64,000 bases of DNA, from contig NZ_CP015118.1 of NCBI RefSeq assembly GCF_002116905.1, positions 2,914,001 to 2,978,000 of the forward strand, in the 5' to 3' direction. Below the pieces are notes generated by a model that worked only from the letters and a program-made list of their open reading frames with translations, had not been told where the DNA came from and made no database searches. The position numbers were made by a program, and so were the translations under genes. Below, in pieces: positions 38,025 through 45,848 of this stretch. This DNA is from Piscinibacter gummiphilus. GTDB lineage: Bacteria; Pseudomonadota; Gammaproteobacteria; Burkholderiales; Burkholderiaceae_C. Positions within the stretch are counted from its first letter, which is position 1, and the number at the start of each line of letters is the position of its first letter.

Positions 38025-38420
38025 CTACGCGGCCACCTCCTCCCGGAGGCCTGCAAGAATCGATGAACCCAGCTCGTCCTGCGCGGCCCGTTCGGCTTCG
38101 AACGCGCGCAGGCGCCACGCGGGGTCCTTCTGCGCGTGCAGCGTGTAGGCGAGCAGGGCGCCGACGAGCGGCACGCGGTCCGCGTGCCGCTCGACACCCT
38201 CCAGCGCTTCGCGTGCCGGCTGCAGGTCGCCGGCCAGCAGGTGGCGCTGGGCCAGCGCGATCGACAGCTCGGGCCAGTCGGGCCGCGCGGCGTGCAGGGC
38301 CTGCAGCGTCGCGAGCACATCGTCGGACGCGCTGTCGTCGGCAGCGACCGACAGCACGCCGACCAGTGCCTCGAACACCTCGTCGGTCAACGGGGGAGGG
38401 GTTTGGGAAAGGGATGGCAT
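38025..38420 (-). CDS. HrpB1/HrpK-type TPR protein, probable HrpF partner
   Basis: A 131-residue TPR-like protein related to the HrpB1/HrpK family of T3SS accessory proteins. The core AQRHLLAGDLQPAREALEG matches the same block in the proteins at 49152 and 50796. I chose ATG 38420 (GGAG 9 bases upstream); an in-frame ATG at 38435 would add METHR but lacks a good ribosome binding site. It follows the HrpF/NolX-like gene by about 20 bases and is followed by a terminator, so the two form an operon, fitting a translocator-chaperone pair. Confidence 0.75.
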   Translation of the reverse strand: MPSLSQTPPPLTDEVFEALVGVLSVAADDSASDDVLATLQALHAARPDWPELSIALAQRHLLAGDLQPAREALEGVERHADRVPLVGALLAYTLHAQKDPAWRLRAFEAERAAQDELGSSILAGLREEVAA

Positions 38421-38441
38421 GCGGTGGGTCTCCATGGTGGA

Positions 38442-40451
38442 TCAGGCCGCCCGCTGCTGCTGGTAGCCGTGGACTTCGTTGGTGACCTGGCCGGTCACCT
38501 CGGCCTTGGCACCGGACTCCTCGAAGGCGGTCATCGCACCGTTCTTGGTGGTGCTCTTGGCGGCCTCCTTGCCGGCTTCCTTGGCGAGTTCGCCCTTCGT
38601 GATGTCGGTGCTGTTGTTCACCGCCTGGTTCGCCCAGGTCTTGCCGCCGGTCTTGGCGCCCTGTTCGGCCGCCTCGCCCGCCGCCTTGCCGACGGCCTTG
38701 CCGCCGCCCGGGATCACGACACCGACCGCGGTGCTCGCCACCCCGATGCCGGCGCTGACCGCGGCACCCTTCACGTCACCGCCTTCCAGCGCCGTCGAGG
38801 CGACCTTCGCCGCACCCGAGGCCGCCTTCGCGCCCACCGCACCCGCGGCGGCCAGCCAGCTCAGGCCGGGGATCTTCAGGTTGGCGACCACGCTCAGCAC
38901 ATCCGACACCACCCCCGTGATGAACGAGTAGGCCTTCAGGAAGAAGTTGGCGATGTCGCGCAGCTGGCCACCCTTCTTGTGCTTGTTGTCCGGCTGGTTG
39001 TACGTGCCGTCCGACATGTCCTGCGCGGCCTGGGCCGCGGCGGTATTCTGCGTGCGGGCGGCCTGCCCGGTGCGGCCGGACTTCTCCGCGGCACCCGTCT
39101 CGGCCGCCGGCAGCGTCTTCTCGGCCGGTGCGACCGTCTTGTTGCGGTCCTTCAGCACACGGTCCAGGTCGCCCTGGCCGATGCTGCGGTCGTCGGCCGC
39201 GTGGATCGCATTGCCGCCGTGGCCGTGCTTGCCGTTGTCGAGCATGTTGAACAGCAGCGAACCCTTCTTGTCGAGCAGCGCCGTCGCGGCCTCGCGCACC
39301 TCGGGTTTCGCGGCCGGATCCTCGGAGATCTGCTTGAGCTTCTTGTCGTTCAGCGCGCCCTTGCCGAAGAAGGCGTCGCGGTTCTCGTCGAGCACCTTCA
39401 GCGTCTTGTCTTCCGAGGGCGTCAGCTCCATCGACTTCGTGACGCGATTGGCCAGCCCGTCCTTGCGGATGGACTCGTTCGCGCCCTTGCCCATGTCCTT
39501 CTCCCAGGCGGCCGGGTTGTCGACGTAGAACTTCGCCGCGGCCACGAGCTGCGGCGGGCACTTGCCCTGTTCGGACGTGCCGTCGACGATCTTCTGCAGG
39601 CTCTCGCGCGAGACGTGTTTCGGCAGGTTGTCCGAGTAGCGGAAGAGTTCGCGCTGCGCATCGTTGTTGGTGATGGGGCGCGGCTTCGCGTTGGGGTCCT
39701 TCGAGTCCGACGGGATGTAGGTCTGCTCGAAGTCCTCGGCCTTCTGCTCGGCGAACGCCTTGTTCGCCGAGTTCGACTGCAGGATGTTGATGTCCTTCGC
39801 GCTGATCTTGCCGTCGGTCTTGCCCGTCTTGGCCTTGTCGAGCGCCTCCATCATCTGCGGGTCGGCCTTCAGGTCCTGGATCGCGCGCTTGAGGTCGGGC
39901 GGCGTCTTCTCGTCCTTGAGCATCTTGTCGAGGCCGTCGCCGTCCACGGCCTTCTTGAACTTGCCTTCGTGCCGGCCGAGGATCGCGATGGTTTCCATGC
40001 GCTTCTGCTCGACCGCCGGATCGGCCGCGGCCGCCTGCGGCTTCTGCATGCAGGGGTCGCACGCCTGCTGCGACTGCGAGTCGCCGGAGATGGGCGACCC
40101 GGCGCTGAACGCCGAGTTGCACAGCTGGCGCACGAGGTCGACGAACTTGGCGAAGTCGAGTTCGCCTTGCTGCGGCTTCGCGGCGGGCTTGTCGTTCACG
40201 TTCTCGAGGGCGGGCGACGAGGCCGGCTTGTCGAGCGCGCCGCCGGCGGCGCCGCAGCCGCCGCCCTGGCCCTGGGCGCCCTGGAGCTGGCTCCGGAGCA
40301 TCAGGAGGGCCGCGCCCCAGATGGCCGCGGCGAGGGGAGAGGGCATGCCGGGTGGCTTGCAGGACGCGGGTTGCCGCGCGCAGCCCTGCATCGCGGCGCC
40401 GGGCGCAGCGAAGAGGGCCGATTGCGGTTGCCGCGAGACGGTCGTGTTCAT
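38442..40451 (-). CDS. hrpF: HrpF/NolX-family T3SS translocon protein
   Basis: Predicted secreted protein that inserts into the host membrane and lets effectors pass. In the 669-residue product, two related repeats lie near residues 152-222 (ending KTDGKISAKDI) and 349-430 (ending SIGQGDLDRVL). Between them is a NolX-type block with FEQTYIPSDSKD, AQRELFRYSDNLPKH and GKCPPQLVAAAKFYVDNP. The C-terminal third has hydrophobic glycine/alanine-rich segments (about 505-560 and 575-605). The N-terminal 90 residues are poorly conserved and low-complexity, with several Cys. A minus-strand hrpII box precedes it. Confidence 0.85.
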   Translation of the reverse strand: MNTTVSRQPQSALFAAPGAAMQGCARQPASCKPPGMPSPLAAAIWGAALLMLRSQLQGAQGQGGGCGAAGGALDKPASSPALENVNDKPAAKPQQGELDFAKFVDLVRQLCNSAFSAGSPISGDSQSQQACDPCMQKPQAAAADPAVEQKRMETIAILGRHEGKFKKAVDGDGLDKMLKDEKTPPDLKRAIQDLKADPQMMEALDKAKTGKTDGKISAKDINILQSNSANKAFAEQKAEDFEQTYIPSDSKDPNAKPRPITNNDAQRELFRYSDNLPKHVSRESLQKIVDGTSEQGKCPPQLVAAAKFYVDNPAAWEKDMGKGANESIRKDGLANRVTKSMELTPSEDKTLKVLDENRDAFFGKGALNDKKLKQISEDPAAKPEVREAATALLDKKGSLLFNMLDNGKHGHGGNAIHAADDRSIGQGDLDRVLKDRNKTVAPAEKTLPAAETGAAEKSGRTGQAARTQNTAAAQAAQDMSDGTYNQPDNKHKKGGQLRDIANFFLKAYSFITGVVSDVLSVVANLKIPGLSWLAAAGAVGAKAASGAAKVASTALEGGDVKGAAVSAGIGVASTAVGVVIPGGGKAVGKAAGEAAEQGAKTGGKTWANQAVNNSTDITKGELAKEAGKEAAKSTTKNGAMTAFEESGAKAEVTGQVTNEVHGYQQQRAA

Positions 40452-40585
40452 GGGTGGATCCTTCGGTGGGTGGAGGAGGGAACGCCGGTCGCGCCGGTAC
40501 GGATCGACGACGGCCGAAGCCGACGCGGAACCGGCCCCGGCGAGCGGGCCCTCCTTGCCGCCTTTCGGGCAGTCGCGATGGGTGG

Positions 40586-40647
40586 ACGGTAGAGGGGGCG
40601 TGCGCGAGGTGGCGGCGCGATCACGAAGCGGCGTCGCGCGGCCCGAA
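40586..40647 (-). promoter_or_regulatory. hrpII box with -10 element (minus strand)
   Basis: Minus-strand TTCG-N16-TTCG (40624-40647), 32-base gap, then TACCGT (40586-40591). It drives the hrpF operon with a leader of roughly 130 bases. Confidence 0.85.
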
Positions 40648-40702
40648 GCGGGTGTCACGGACCTGCCATGCCCGGGGTGTTCCAGGTCCACCGGCCCGTG
40701 GA

Positions 40703-40766
40703 ACTTTCAAATTGACGCAGACTTTCAAAACGATTCATCCCGCTTTGAGGACGATTTAGCGGGATG
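40703..40766. repeat. direct repeat and perfect inverted repeat in the 40.45-40.81 kb gap
   Basis: ACTTTCAAA occurs twice (40703-40711 and 40721-40729, period 18), followed by a 9-bp perfect inverted repeat CATCCCGCT (40736-40744) / AGCGGGATG (40758-40766). The stretch is visibly more AT-rich than its surroundings. A TTGACG hexamer at 40712-40717 overlaps it. It lies between the hrpF promoter and the plus-strand gene at 40815, so it could be an activator or repressor site for that gene. The rest of the 363-bp gap holds only the hrpF promoter and leader. Confidence 0.55.
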
Positions 40767-40814
40767 TGTGGACACTGGTTCGAAGAAAGCAGTACCTCAA
40801 TCCAGGAGCCCACG

Positions 40815-41054
40815 ATGAGCCTCTCGCCAATCTTTCAGCGGGACCTGTTCGGTGCCGACAGCGGCCTGTCGGGCTGGCCCTCGGACGGGCTCGACGACCC
40901 GCCCCCCGCGCCGGCCCTCGTGGCCGACCTCCGGACGTCCTCGGCGCGCGCCCTGCGCGTGGCGCTGGGCTTGCCGCCGTCGCCCCGTCAGGGCGACGTG
41001 ACCGCTCCCGCGGTTCCCTCGGCGCCGCCGGGCGGCGCGTCCGCCGGCGAGTGA
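40815..41054 (+). CDS. small unknown protein, proline-rich
   Basis: 79 residues, starting MSLSPIFQRDLFGADSGL, with Pro/Ala-rich segments (DDPPPAPALV and a PGGASAGE tail). The ATG is preceded by CCAGGAGCCC. It overlaps the 3' end of the minus-strand regulator gene by 67 bp. No hrpII box was found; the repeat block at 40703-40766 is its likely control region. Size, low complexity and place in the locus suggest a secreted or accessory protein, but the open frame could also be chance in this GC-rich context. Confidence 0.45.
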   Translation: MSLSPIFQRDLFGADSGLSGWPSDGLDDPPPAPALVADLRTSSARALRVALGLPPSPRQGDVTAPAVPSAPPGGASAGE

Positions 41055-43555
41055 ATCCGGCCGCCGCCGGGCGGTGTGTGGGCGGGCCCGTCCAGCAGGT
41101 CGGGCACATCGCCCGCGGCGAGGGCGCGGCCCTGCGCGCGGGCCCCCTCGAAGGCGAGGTCGCCGAGCCGGTCGCGGGCCAGCGCCTCGGCCCGGAGGGC
41201 GGCGGCGCGTTCGTTGGCGACACGGGTCGTGTGGTACAGGTCGTAGCCGGTGTCCCCGAAGCCCAGCAGGCGTGCGGCATCGTGGGGCCGGCCCGCCGTG
41301 GCGAAGGCGAGCGCGAGGTAGTCGGCCCAGTAGGGTTGCAGCCCTTCGGCCACCGCCAGCGGCCATGCTTCGCGCGCGAGTTCGAACACCGCGGCGCCGA
41401 GGCCCTTGGCGACGTACGCCGCGGCGAGGTTCAGCTGCGCCACACCGAGCACGCCCCGGCGCCGTTCGTCGCGCAGCTGCGTGACCACGGCCTCGCCGTG
41501 CGCGATGGCGTCGTCCACGCGCCCCTGTCCGAGGGCCGCGTCGAGCAGGTTGATCTGCGCGTTGGCGACGTTCAGCGAGTCGCCCTGCAGGTGGGCGAGG
41601 GCCAGGGTTTCGGTGAGGAACCCGGCGGCGGCGTCGGCGTCGCCCGCCACCGCGGCGGCGATCGCGCACGCCGAGGCGCCGTGCCGCCGGGCCTCGGGCG
41701 ACAACGACACGTCGAACAGGCGCGCGAGCCGCGTGCGGTGTTCATCCACCGCGACACCCCGCCGCGCCGCGACGACCAGGTGCGCGGCCTGGGCGGTGTA
41801 TCGGCCGTCCGCATCGCCGAGCGTGTCGTACAGCGGGGCGGCCCGGGTCGCCCAGCGGTCCATCGCGTCCACGTTGCGGTTCCACCAGAACAGCGCGCAG
41901 CCGAGGGCCCAGTCGGCCAGCACCCGCGCGGGCAGGCGGTCGTCGGCATGAGGCGCCGTGCGTTCCCACAGGGCCTGCGTTTCGCGGGACCGCGCCTCGG
42001 CCGCGACGAAACTCAGCGCCGGCATGAGTGCGCACGCGCCGGCGGGATCGTGGGACAGCGCCCAGGCCATCGCGGCGTGGGCATTGTCGAGGTCGCGCTC
42101 CAGCGCGCCCCGCAGGTCGTCGAGCCGCACGCGGTTGCCGTGCACCTCGGCCATCGCCGCGCGGAACCGCGCCACCACGGCGAACGCATGGCGCTGGCGC
42201 AGCGGCTCCATCTCGCCGGCGTCCTCGAGGTGCTCCCGCGCCAGCGAGCGGGTGGACTCGAGCAGGCGGAGCCGGTCGGGCCATCCCGCTTCGGCGTGCA
42301 CCAGCGACTTGTCGACGAGGGAGCCCAGTGCGGCGGTGACCCGTCCCGCGTCCAGGTCGGTGTCGGAGGCCACGGCGGCGAGCATCTCCACGGAGAAGCC
42401 GCCATGGAACACGCCGGTGCGCCGGAACACCACCCGTTCGGCCGGGGTCAGCATGCCGAGGCTCCAGTCCAGCGCCGACTTGAGCGTGGCATGGCGTGCG
42501 GAGATCGACCGGTTGAACGAGCGCAGCAGCCGGAAGCGGTGGTCCAGCAGGCTCGCGAGCGCGCCGGTCCCGAGCGTGGCCGCGCGGGCGGCGGCGAGTT
42601 CGATCGCGAGCGGGATGCCGTCGAGGCGGCGGCAGATCGTGATCACGTCGGTGACGTTCGTGTCGGTGAGCTGGAACCCCTCGGAACCCTGCGCGGCGCG
42701 ACGCACGAAACACTGCACCGAGCCGTGTTCGAGCGCCTGCGCGGCGGTGGCCGTGGACGCCGGGATCGACAGCGGCTGCAGCCGCAGCACTTGTTCGCCG
42801 TCGAGGCCCAGCGGCAGCTGGCTGGTGACGAGCACGCGGATGCCGGGCGCGGCGTTCCGCAGGATGTCGACCACCCGCGTCACCTCGTCGACGACCCGCT
42901 CCACGCCGTCCAGCACGATGAGGATCGACAGCGGGCGCAACGCGTTGGCCACCGCACCCAGCAGGTCGGCGGCGTTCTGCCGGAGGGACAGCGCCCGCGC
43001 GATGCGGCCGGTCACGGCCTCCGGGTCCGTCACCGCGTCGAGGTCGCACCACGCGGCGCCGTGGAGGAAGGTGTCACGCCGCTCCTGCAGCAGCCGCTGG
43101 GCGAGGGTCGACTTGCCGATGCCGGCGGCGCCCACGAGGCTCACGAGTGGATGGCGGCGCACCAGCCGATCGAGTGAATCGAGGTCGGGTTCCCGTCCCA
43201 CCACCGGCACGAGGGGCGCCGCGGGCGGGCCCGCGGGGGCCGGATGCGGTGGGGACGAGGAGCGGCCCGGCAAGGTCAGCCGGTAGCCGCTGCCCGGCAC
43301 CGTGGAGATCGCGCCGGGCCCGAGCAGGCGCCGAAGGGCGCTGACGTGGACTGCCAGATTGTTGTCGTCGACGACATATCCCGGCCACACCGCGGCCATG
43401 ATGTCATTTTTTGTCACCACCTCGCCGGGACAGGCCAGCAGCGTCAGCAGGATGTCGAAGGCCCGTGAACCGACGCGCACGCGTTCGCCGTCGATCAGCA
43501 ACTGGCGCTGGTCAACGAGCACGGTACAGCGATCGGACAGGTGGTGGACGGTCAA
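40988..43555 (-). CDS. large wHTH-ATPase-TPR transcriptional regulator
   Basis: An 855-residue regulator. Residues 1-95 form an OmpR/CadC-type winged helix (VLVDQRQLLIDGERVRVGSRAFDILLTLL, VVDDNNLAVHVSALRRLLG, STVPGSGYRLTLPG). A proline-rich linker is followed by a STAND/NB-ARC-like ATPase with Walker A VGAAGIGKSTLAQ, Walker B-like LIVLDGVERV and GIPLAIELAAARA. The C-terminal half is TPR-like helical repeats. The start codon appears to be TTG at 43555; no better start is seen. It overlaps the small plus-strand gene tail to tail. It may be a signal-dependent regulator of the T3SS or of neighbouring genes; no membrane helix is seen. Confidence 0.82.
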   Translation of the reverse strand: MTVHHLSDRCTVLVDQRQLLIDGERVRVGSRAFDILLTLLACPGEVVTKNDIMAAVWPGYVVDDNNLAVHVSALRRLLGPGAISTVPGSGYRLTLPGRSSSPPHPAPAGPPAAPLVPVVGREPDLDSLDRLVRRHPLVSLVGAAGIGKSTLAQRLLQERRDTFLHGAAWCDLDAVTDPEAVTGRIARALSLRQNAADLLGAVANALRPLSILIVLDGVERVVDEVTRVVDILRNAAPGIRVLVTSQLPLGLDGEQVLRLQPLSIPASTATAAQALEHGSVQCFVRRAAQGSEGFQLTDTNVTDVITICRRLDGIPLAIELAAARAATLGTGALASLLDHRFRLLRSFNRSISARHATLKSALDWSLGMLTPAERVVFRRTGVFHGGFSVEMLAAVASDTDLDAGRVTAALGSLVDKSLVHAEAGWPDRLRLLESTRSLAREHLEDAGEMEPLRQRHAFAVVARFRAAMAEVHGNRVRLDDLRGALERDLDNAHAAMAWALSHDPAGACALMPALSFVAAEARSRETQALWERTAPHADDRLPARVLADWALGCALFWWNRNVDAMDRWATRAAPLYDTLGDADGRYTAQAAHLVVAARRGVAVDEHRTRLARLFDVSLSPEARRHGASACAIAAAVAGDADAAAGFLTETLALAHLQGDSLNVANAQINLLDAALGQGRVDDAIAHGEAVVTQLRDERRRGVLGVAQLNLAAAYVAKGLGAAVFELAREAWPLAVAEGLQPYWADYLALAFATAGRPHDAARLLGFGDTGYDLYHTTRVANERAAALRAEALARDRLGDLAFEGARAQGRALAAGDVPDLLDGPAHTPPGGGRIHSPADAPPGGAEGTAGAVTSP

Positions 43556-43674
43556 GCGGATGGGCCCGACCGGTGATGCGCGGGGACGGAATCAGGGTGG
43601 GCGCGCGGTCGGGACCGGCTTCGGGGGCAAGACACGTGCCACGGCCGACACGGCGGCCTCCGGACCCGGCCGGA

Positions 43675-43980
43675 TCAGGCGCGGGGCGCACGCGGGTCCA
43701 CCTCGACGTCCGGCCCCATGTCCGGCGACTGCGCCTTGCGGGCCGACAGCATCGACAGCTTGTTGCCACGCGGCGGCATCGGCATGTCCGACGCCGACGG
43801 CGTGCCGGCGCGGCCGGCCGGGCCGTTCCCGTCGAGGCGCTGCAGCACCTTCTGGGTCAGCTTGTCCGTGGCGGCCGTCGCGATCGTCTTGCCGGCCTCC
43901 GTCGCGAGCGTGCGGGCGGTCTCCGATTGCGCGACCCGCGTGGCGAGGGTCTTGACGGCGGCGGCGATGGGCAGGGCCAT
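43675..43980 (-). CDS. small unknown helical protein of the HrpB regulon
   Basis: 101 residues. The first 50 form an amphipathic Ala/Thr-rich helix region (KTLATRVAQSETARTLATEA, DKLTQKVLQRLDG); the rest is Pro/Gly/Met-rich and disordered-looking, ending in an acidic stretch (MGPDVEVDPRAPRA). ATG 43980 has a strong AAAGGAG ribosome binding site; an upstream in-frame ATG lacks one. A minus-strand hrpII box lies 68 bases upstream. Candidate small T3SS substrate. Confidence 0.65.
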   Translation of the reverse strand: MALPIAAAVKTLATRVAQSETARTLATEAGKTIATAATDKLTQKVLQRLDGNGPAGRAGTPSASDMPMPPRGNKLSMLSARKAQSPDMGPDVEVDPRAPRA

Positions 43981-44009
43981 GGGGTGTCTCCTTTGAAAGG
44001 CCGACACCG

Positions 44010-44071
44010 ACGGTAGCGCCCGGTCGATGCCATGGTGCGGCCTCCGGCGAAGCGCCGTGCCGTCCGCCGAA
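44010..44071 (-). promoter_or_regulatory. hrpII box with -10 element (minus strand)
   Basis: Minus-strand TTCG-N16-TTCG (44048-44071), 32-base gap, then TACCGT (44010-44015). It drives the gene starting at 43980 and stands back to back with the plus-strand box at 44086. Confidence 0.85.
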
Positions 44072-44085
44072 GTGCCGCCGGCGGG

Positions 44086-44147
44086 TTCGTGTCCGTGTCG
44101 CGCGCTTCGGATTCGGAGACACCGTCCCGCGTCCCGCTGTCCAGACT
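44086..44147 (+). promoter_or_regulatory. hrpII box with -10 element
   Basis: TTCG (44086-44089)-N16-TTCG (44106-44109), 32-base gap, then CAGACT (44142-44147, YANNNT). It drives the SAM methyltransferase gene starting at 44182. Confidence 0.85.
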
Positions 44148-44181
44148 CCGGTCACCGCAATCGACTGAGAGGAGAGACGAG

Positions 44182-45711
44182 ATGGCTTGGAACGAAGGCT
44201 ACGTGGTCGAGGAGGCCTACACGAGCGGCTTCTTCCGCAAGCAGAGTCCGGTGCACCTGAGCGTCGCCTGCGCGCTCAACGGCTTCGAGCCGGTCGACAC
44301 CCGCAAGCCGTTCACGTACCTCGAACTCGGCTCGGGGCAGGGCTTCACCGCCAACGTGCTCGCCGCGGCCAACCCGCATGCGCAGTTCTTCGCGGCCGAC
44401 TTCATGCCGGGGCACGTCGTGACGGCGCAGGAACTCGCGGACGCCGCCCGGCTCGGGAACGTGACCCACCTCGAGAACAGCTTCGCCGAACTCGCCGCCG
44501 GCGCCGCCGACCTGCCGCCGCTCGACTTCATCACGATGCACGGCGTGTACTCGTGGATCAACCCCGAGAACCGCCGCCACATCGTCGACCTCGTGGCGCG
44601 GTACCTGAAGCCGGGTGGCATCCTCTACGTGAGCTACAACGCGCTGCCGGGCTGGTCGGCCGCCACGCCGCTGCAGCGCCTGGTGATCGAACACGCGCGG
44701 GTCCATCCCCAGCGCCTCGGCACGCAGGTCACGCAGGCCAAGGCCCTGATCGACCAGCTCGTGGATGCCAAGGCCTACTACTTCACCTCCAACCAGGAGA
44801 GCACGGTGCTGCGCAGCCGGCTCGACTCGTGGGCGCGCGACAAGCCGGTCTACCTCGCGCACGAGTACCTGAACGCCTCGTGGCAGGCCCTCTACCACGC
44901 CGACGTCGTGCGCGACTTCGCCGCGGCCAAACTCGACTTCGCCGCGTCCGCCGAACTGTGCATGAACGTGGACCCGCGCCAGCTGCCGGACGACCAGCGG
45001 GCGATCGTCGAATCGATCGACGACCCGGTGCTGCGCGAGACCGTGCTCGACTACATCCAGAACACCGCGTTCCGCAGCGACATCTTCATCCGCGGCGCGC
45101 GCCGCATGAGCCCGGCGCGGCGGCAGCAATGGTGGGACCAGATCGGTGTCGCCCTCACGGTGCCGCGCCGGTTCGCCACGCTCGGCCAGCCGGTGGAGGA
45201 GGGCGCCAAGGGCTTCGCGAGCCCGCTGCTCGACATGCTGGAGGACGGGCCGATGTCGGTGCTCGAACTCGCCGAGCGCAACCGCTGCGCGCCCGACGCG
45301 ATCGCGAACGTGATCTCGCTGCTCGTGTGGCACGACCAGGGCGCGCCGTTCATCGTGAGCGCGCAGTCGCCGGCCAAGGCCGCGTCGGTGCGGCTCAACA
45401 CCGAGGTCGCGCTGGACGCGGTGCTCAACGACCGCTACCAGGCGCTCGCATCGCCGCTGCTGGGCTCGGGCATCAGCTCGAGCGCGCTGCAGCGGCTCGT
45501 GTACCACGCGCTGTGCGAGCGGCCCCAACCGGTCGACCGCAACGCGCTCACGCAGTGGATCTGGCAGGTGCTCACCGACCAGGGCCCTCCGATCATCCTG
45601 CACCACGACCCGCTGCCGGACCGCGAGACCGAGCTGCAGGAGATCGGCCGCGCGGTGGACGACATCCTCGCGCTGCGCGCGCCCATCTGGCACCAGCTCC
45701 ACATGGTCTGA
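44182..45711 (+). CDS. SAM-dependent methyltransferase with regulatory domain, HrpB regulon
   Basis: A 509-residue class I methyltransferase. Motif I is LELGSGQGFTANVL (residues 47-60), followed by an acidic position in FFAADFMPG and the post-I segment DFITMHGVYSWINPENR. The C-terminal half fits the predicted methyltransferase regulatory domain seen in such proteins. There is no signal peptide or membrane helix. ATG 44182 is preceded by AGAGGAGAG. It has its own hrpII promoter and lies directly before the sctC promoter. The substrate is unknown; such proteins have been linked to protein or small-molecule methylation, and a secreted role is possible. Confidence 0.8.
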   Translation: MAWNEGYVVEEAYTSGFFRKQSPVHLSVACALNGFEPVDTRKPFTYLELGSGQGFTANVLAAANPHAQFFAADFMPGHVVTAQELADAARLGNVTHLENSFAELAAGAADLPPLDFITMHGVYSWINPENRRHIVDLVARYLKPGGILYVSYNALPGWSAATPLQRLVIEHARVHPQRLGTQVTQAKALIDQLVDAKAYYFTSNQESTVLRSRLDSWARDKPVYLAHEYLNASWQALYHADVVRDFAAAKLDFAASAELCMNVDPRQLPDDQRAIVESIDDPVLRETVLDYIQNTAFRSDIFIRGARRMSPARRQQWWDQIGVALTVPRRFATLGQPVEEGAKGFASPLLDMLEDGPMSVLELAERNRCAPDAIANVISLLVWHDQGAPFIVSAQSPAKAASVRLNTEVALDAVLNDRYQALASPLLGSGISSSALQRLVYHALCERPQPVDRNALTQWIWQVLTDQGPPIILHHDPLPDRETELQEIGRAVDDILALRAPIWHQLHMV

Positions 45712-45726
45712 ACCTGCCGGCGCCGG

Positions 45727-45788
45727 TTCGTGTTACCGGCGTCCGCTTCGTGCCGTGGAGGCCGCCGGCCTCTCCCGGCCCCTAACGT
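45727..45788 (+). promoter_or_regulatory. hrpII box with -10 element of the sctC operon
   Basis: TTCG (45727-45730)-N16-TTCG (45747-45750), 32-base gap, then TAACGT (45783-45788, YANNNT). The sctC ATG is 61 bases further on. Confidence 0.88.
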
Positions 45789-45848
45789 AGAGCCCATCGA
45801 ACGACACCCGCGACGGTGTCGTCCCTGAAACCCGGAGCCCCTTCCGTC

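Noticed and set aside
38136..40592. Long plus-strand frame opposite the hrpF gene
   Set aside because: The minus-strand protein has NolX-type motifs and a hrpII promoter; the plus-strand product is a repetitive Arg/Leu/Val-rich shadow.
40766..43177. Long plus-strand frame opposite the wHTH-ATPase regulator
   Set aside because: The minus strand has intact winged helix and Walker motifs; the plus-strand translation has no domain and no ribosome binding site.
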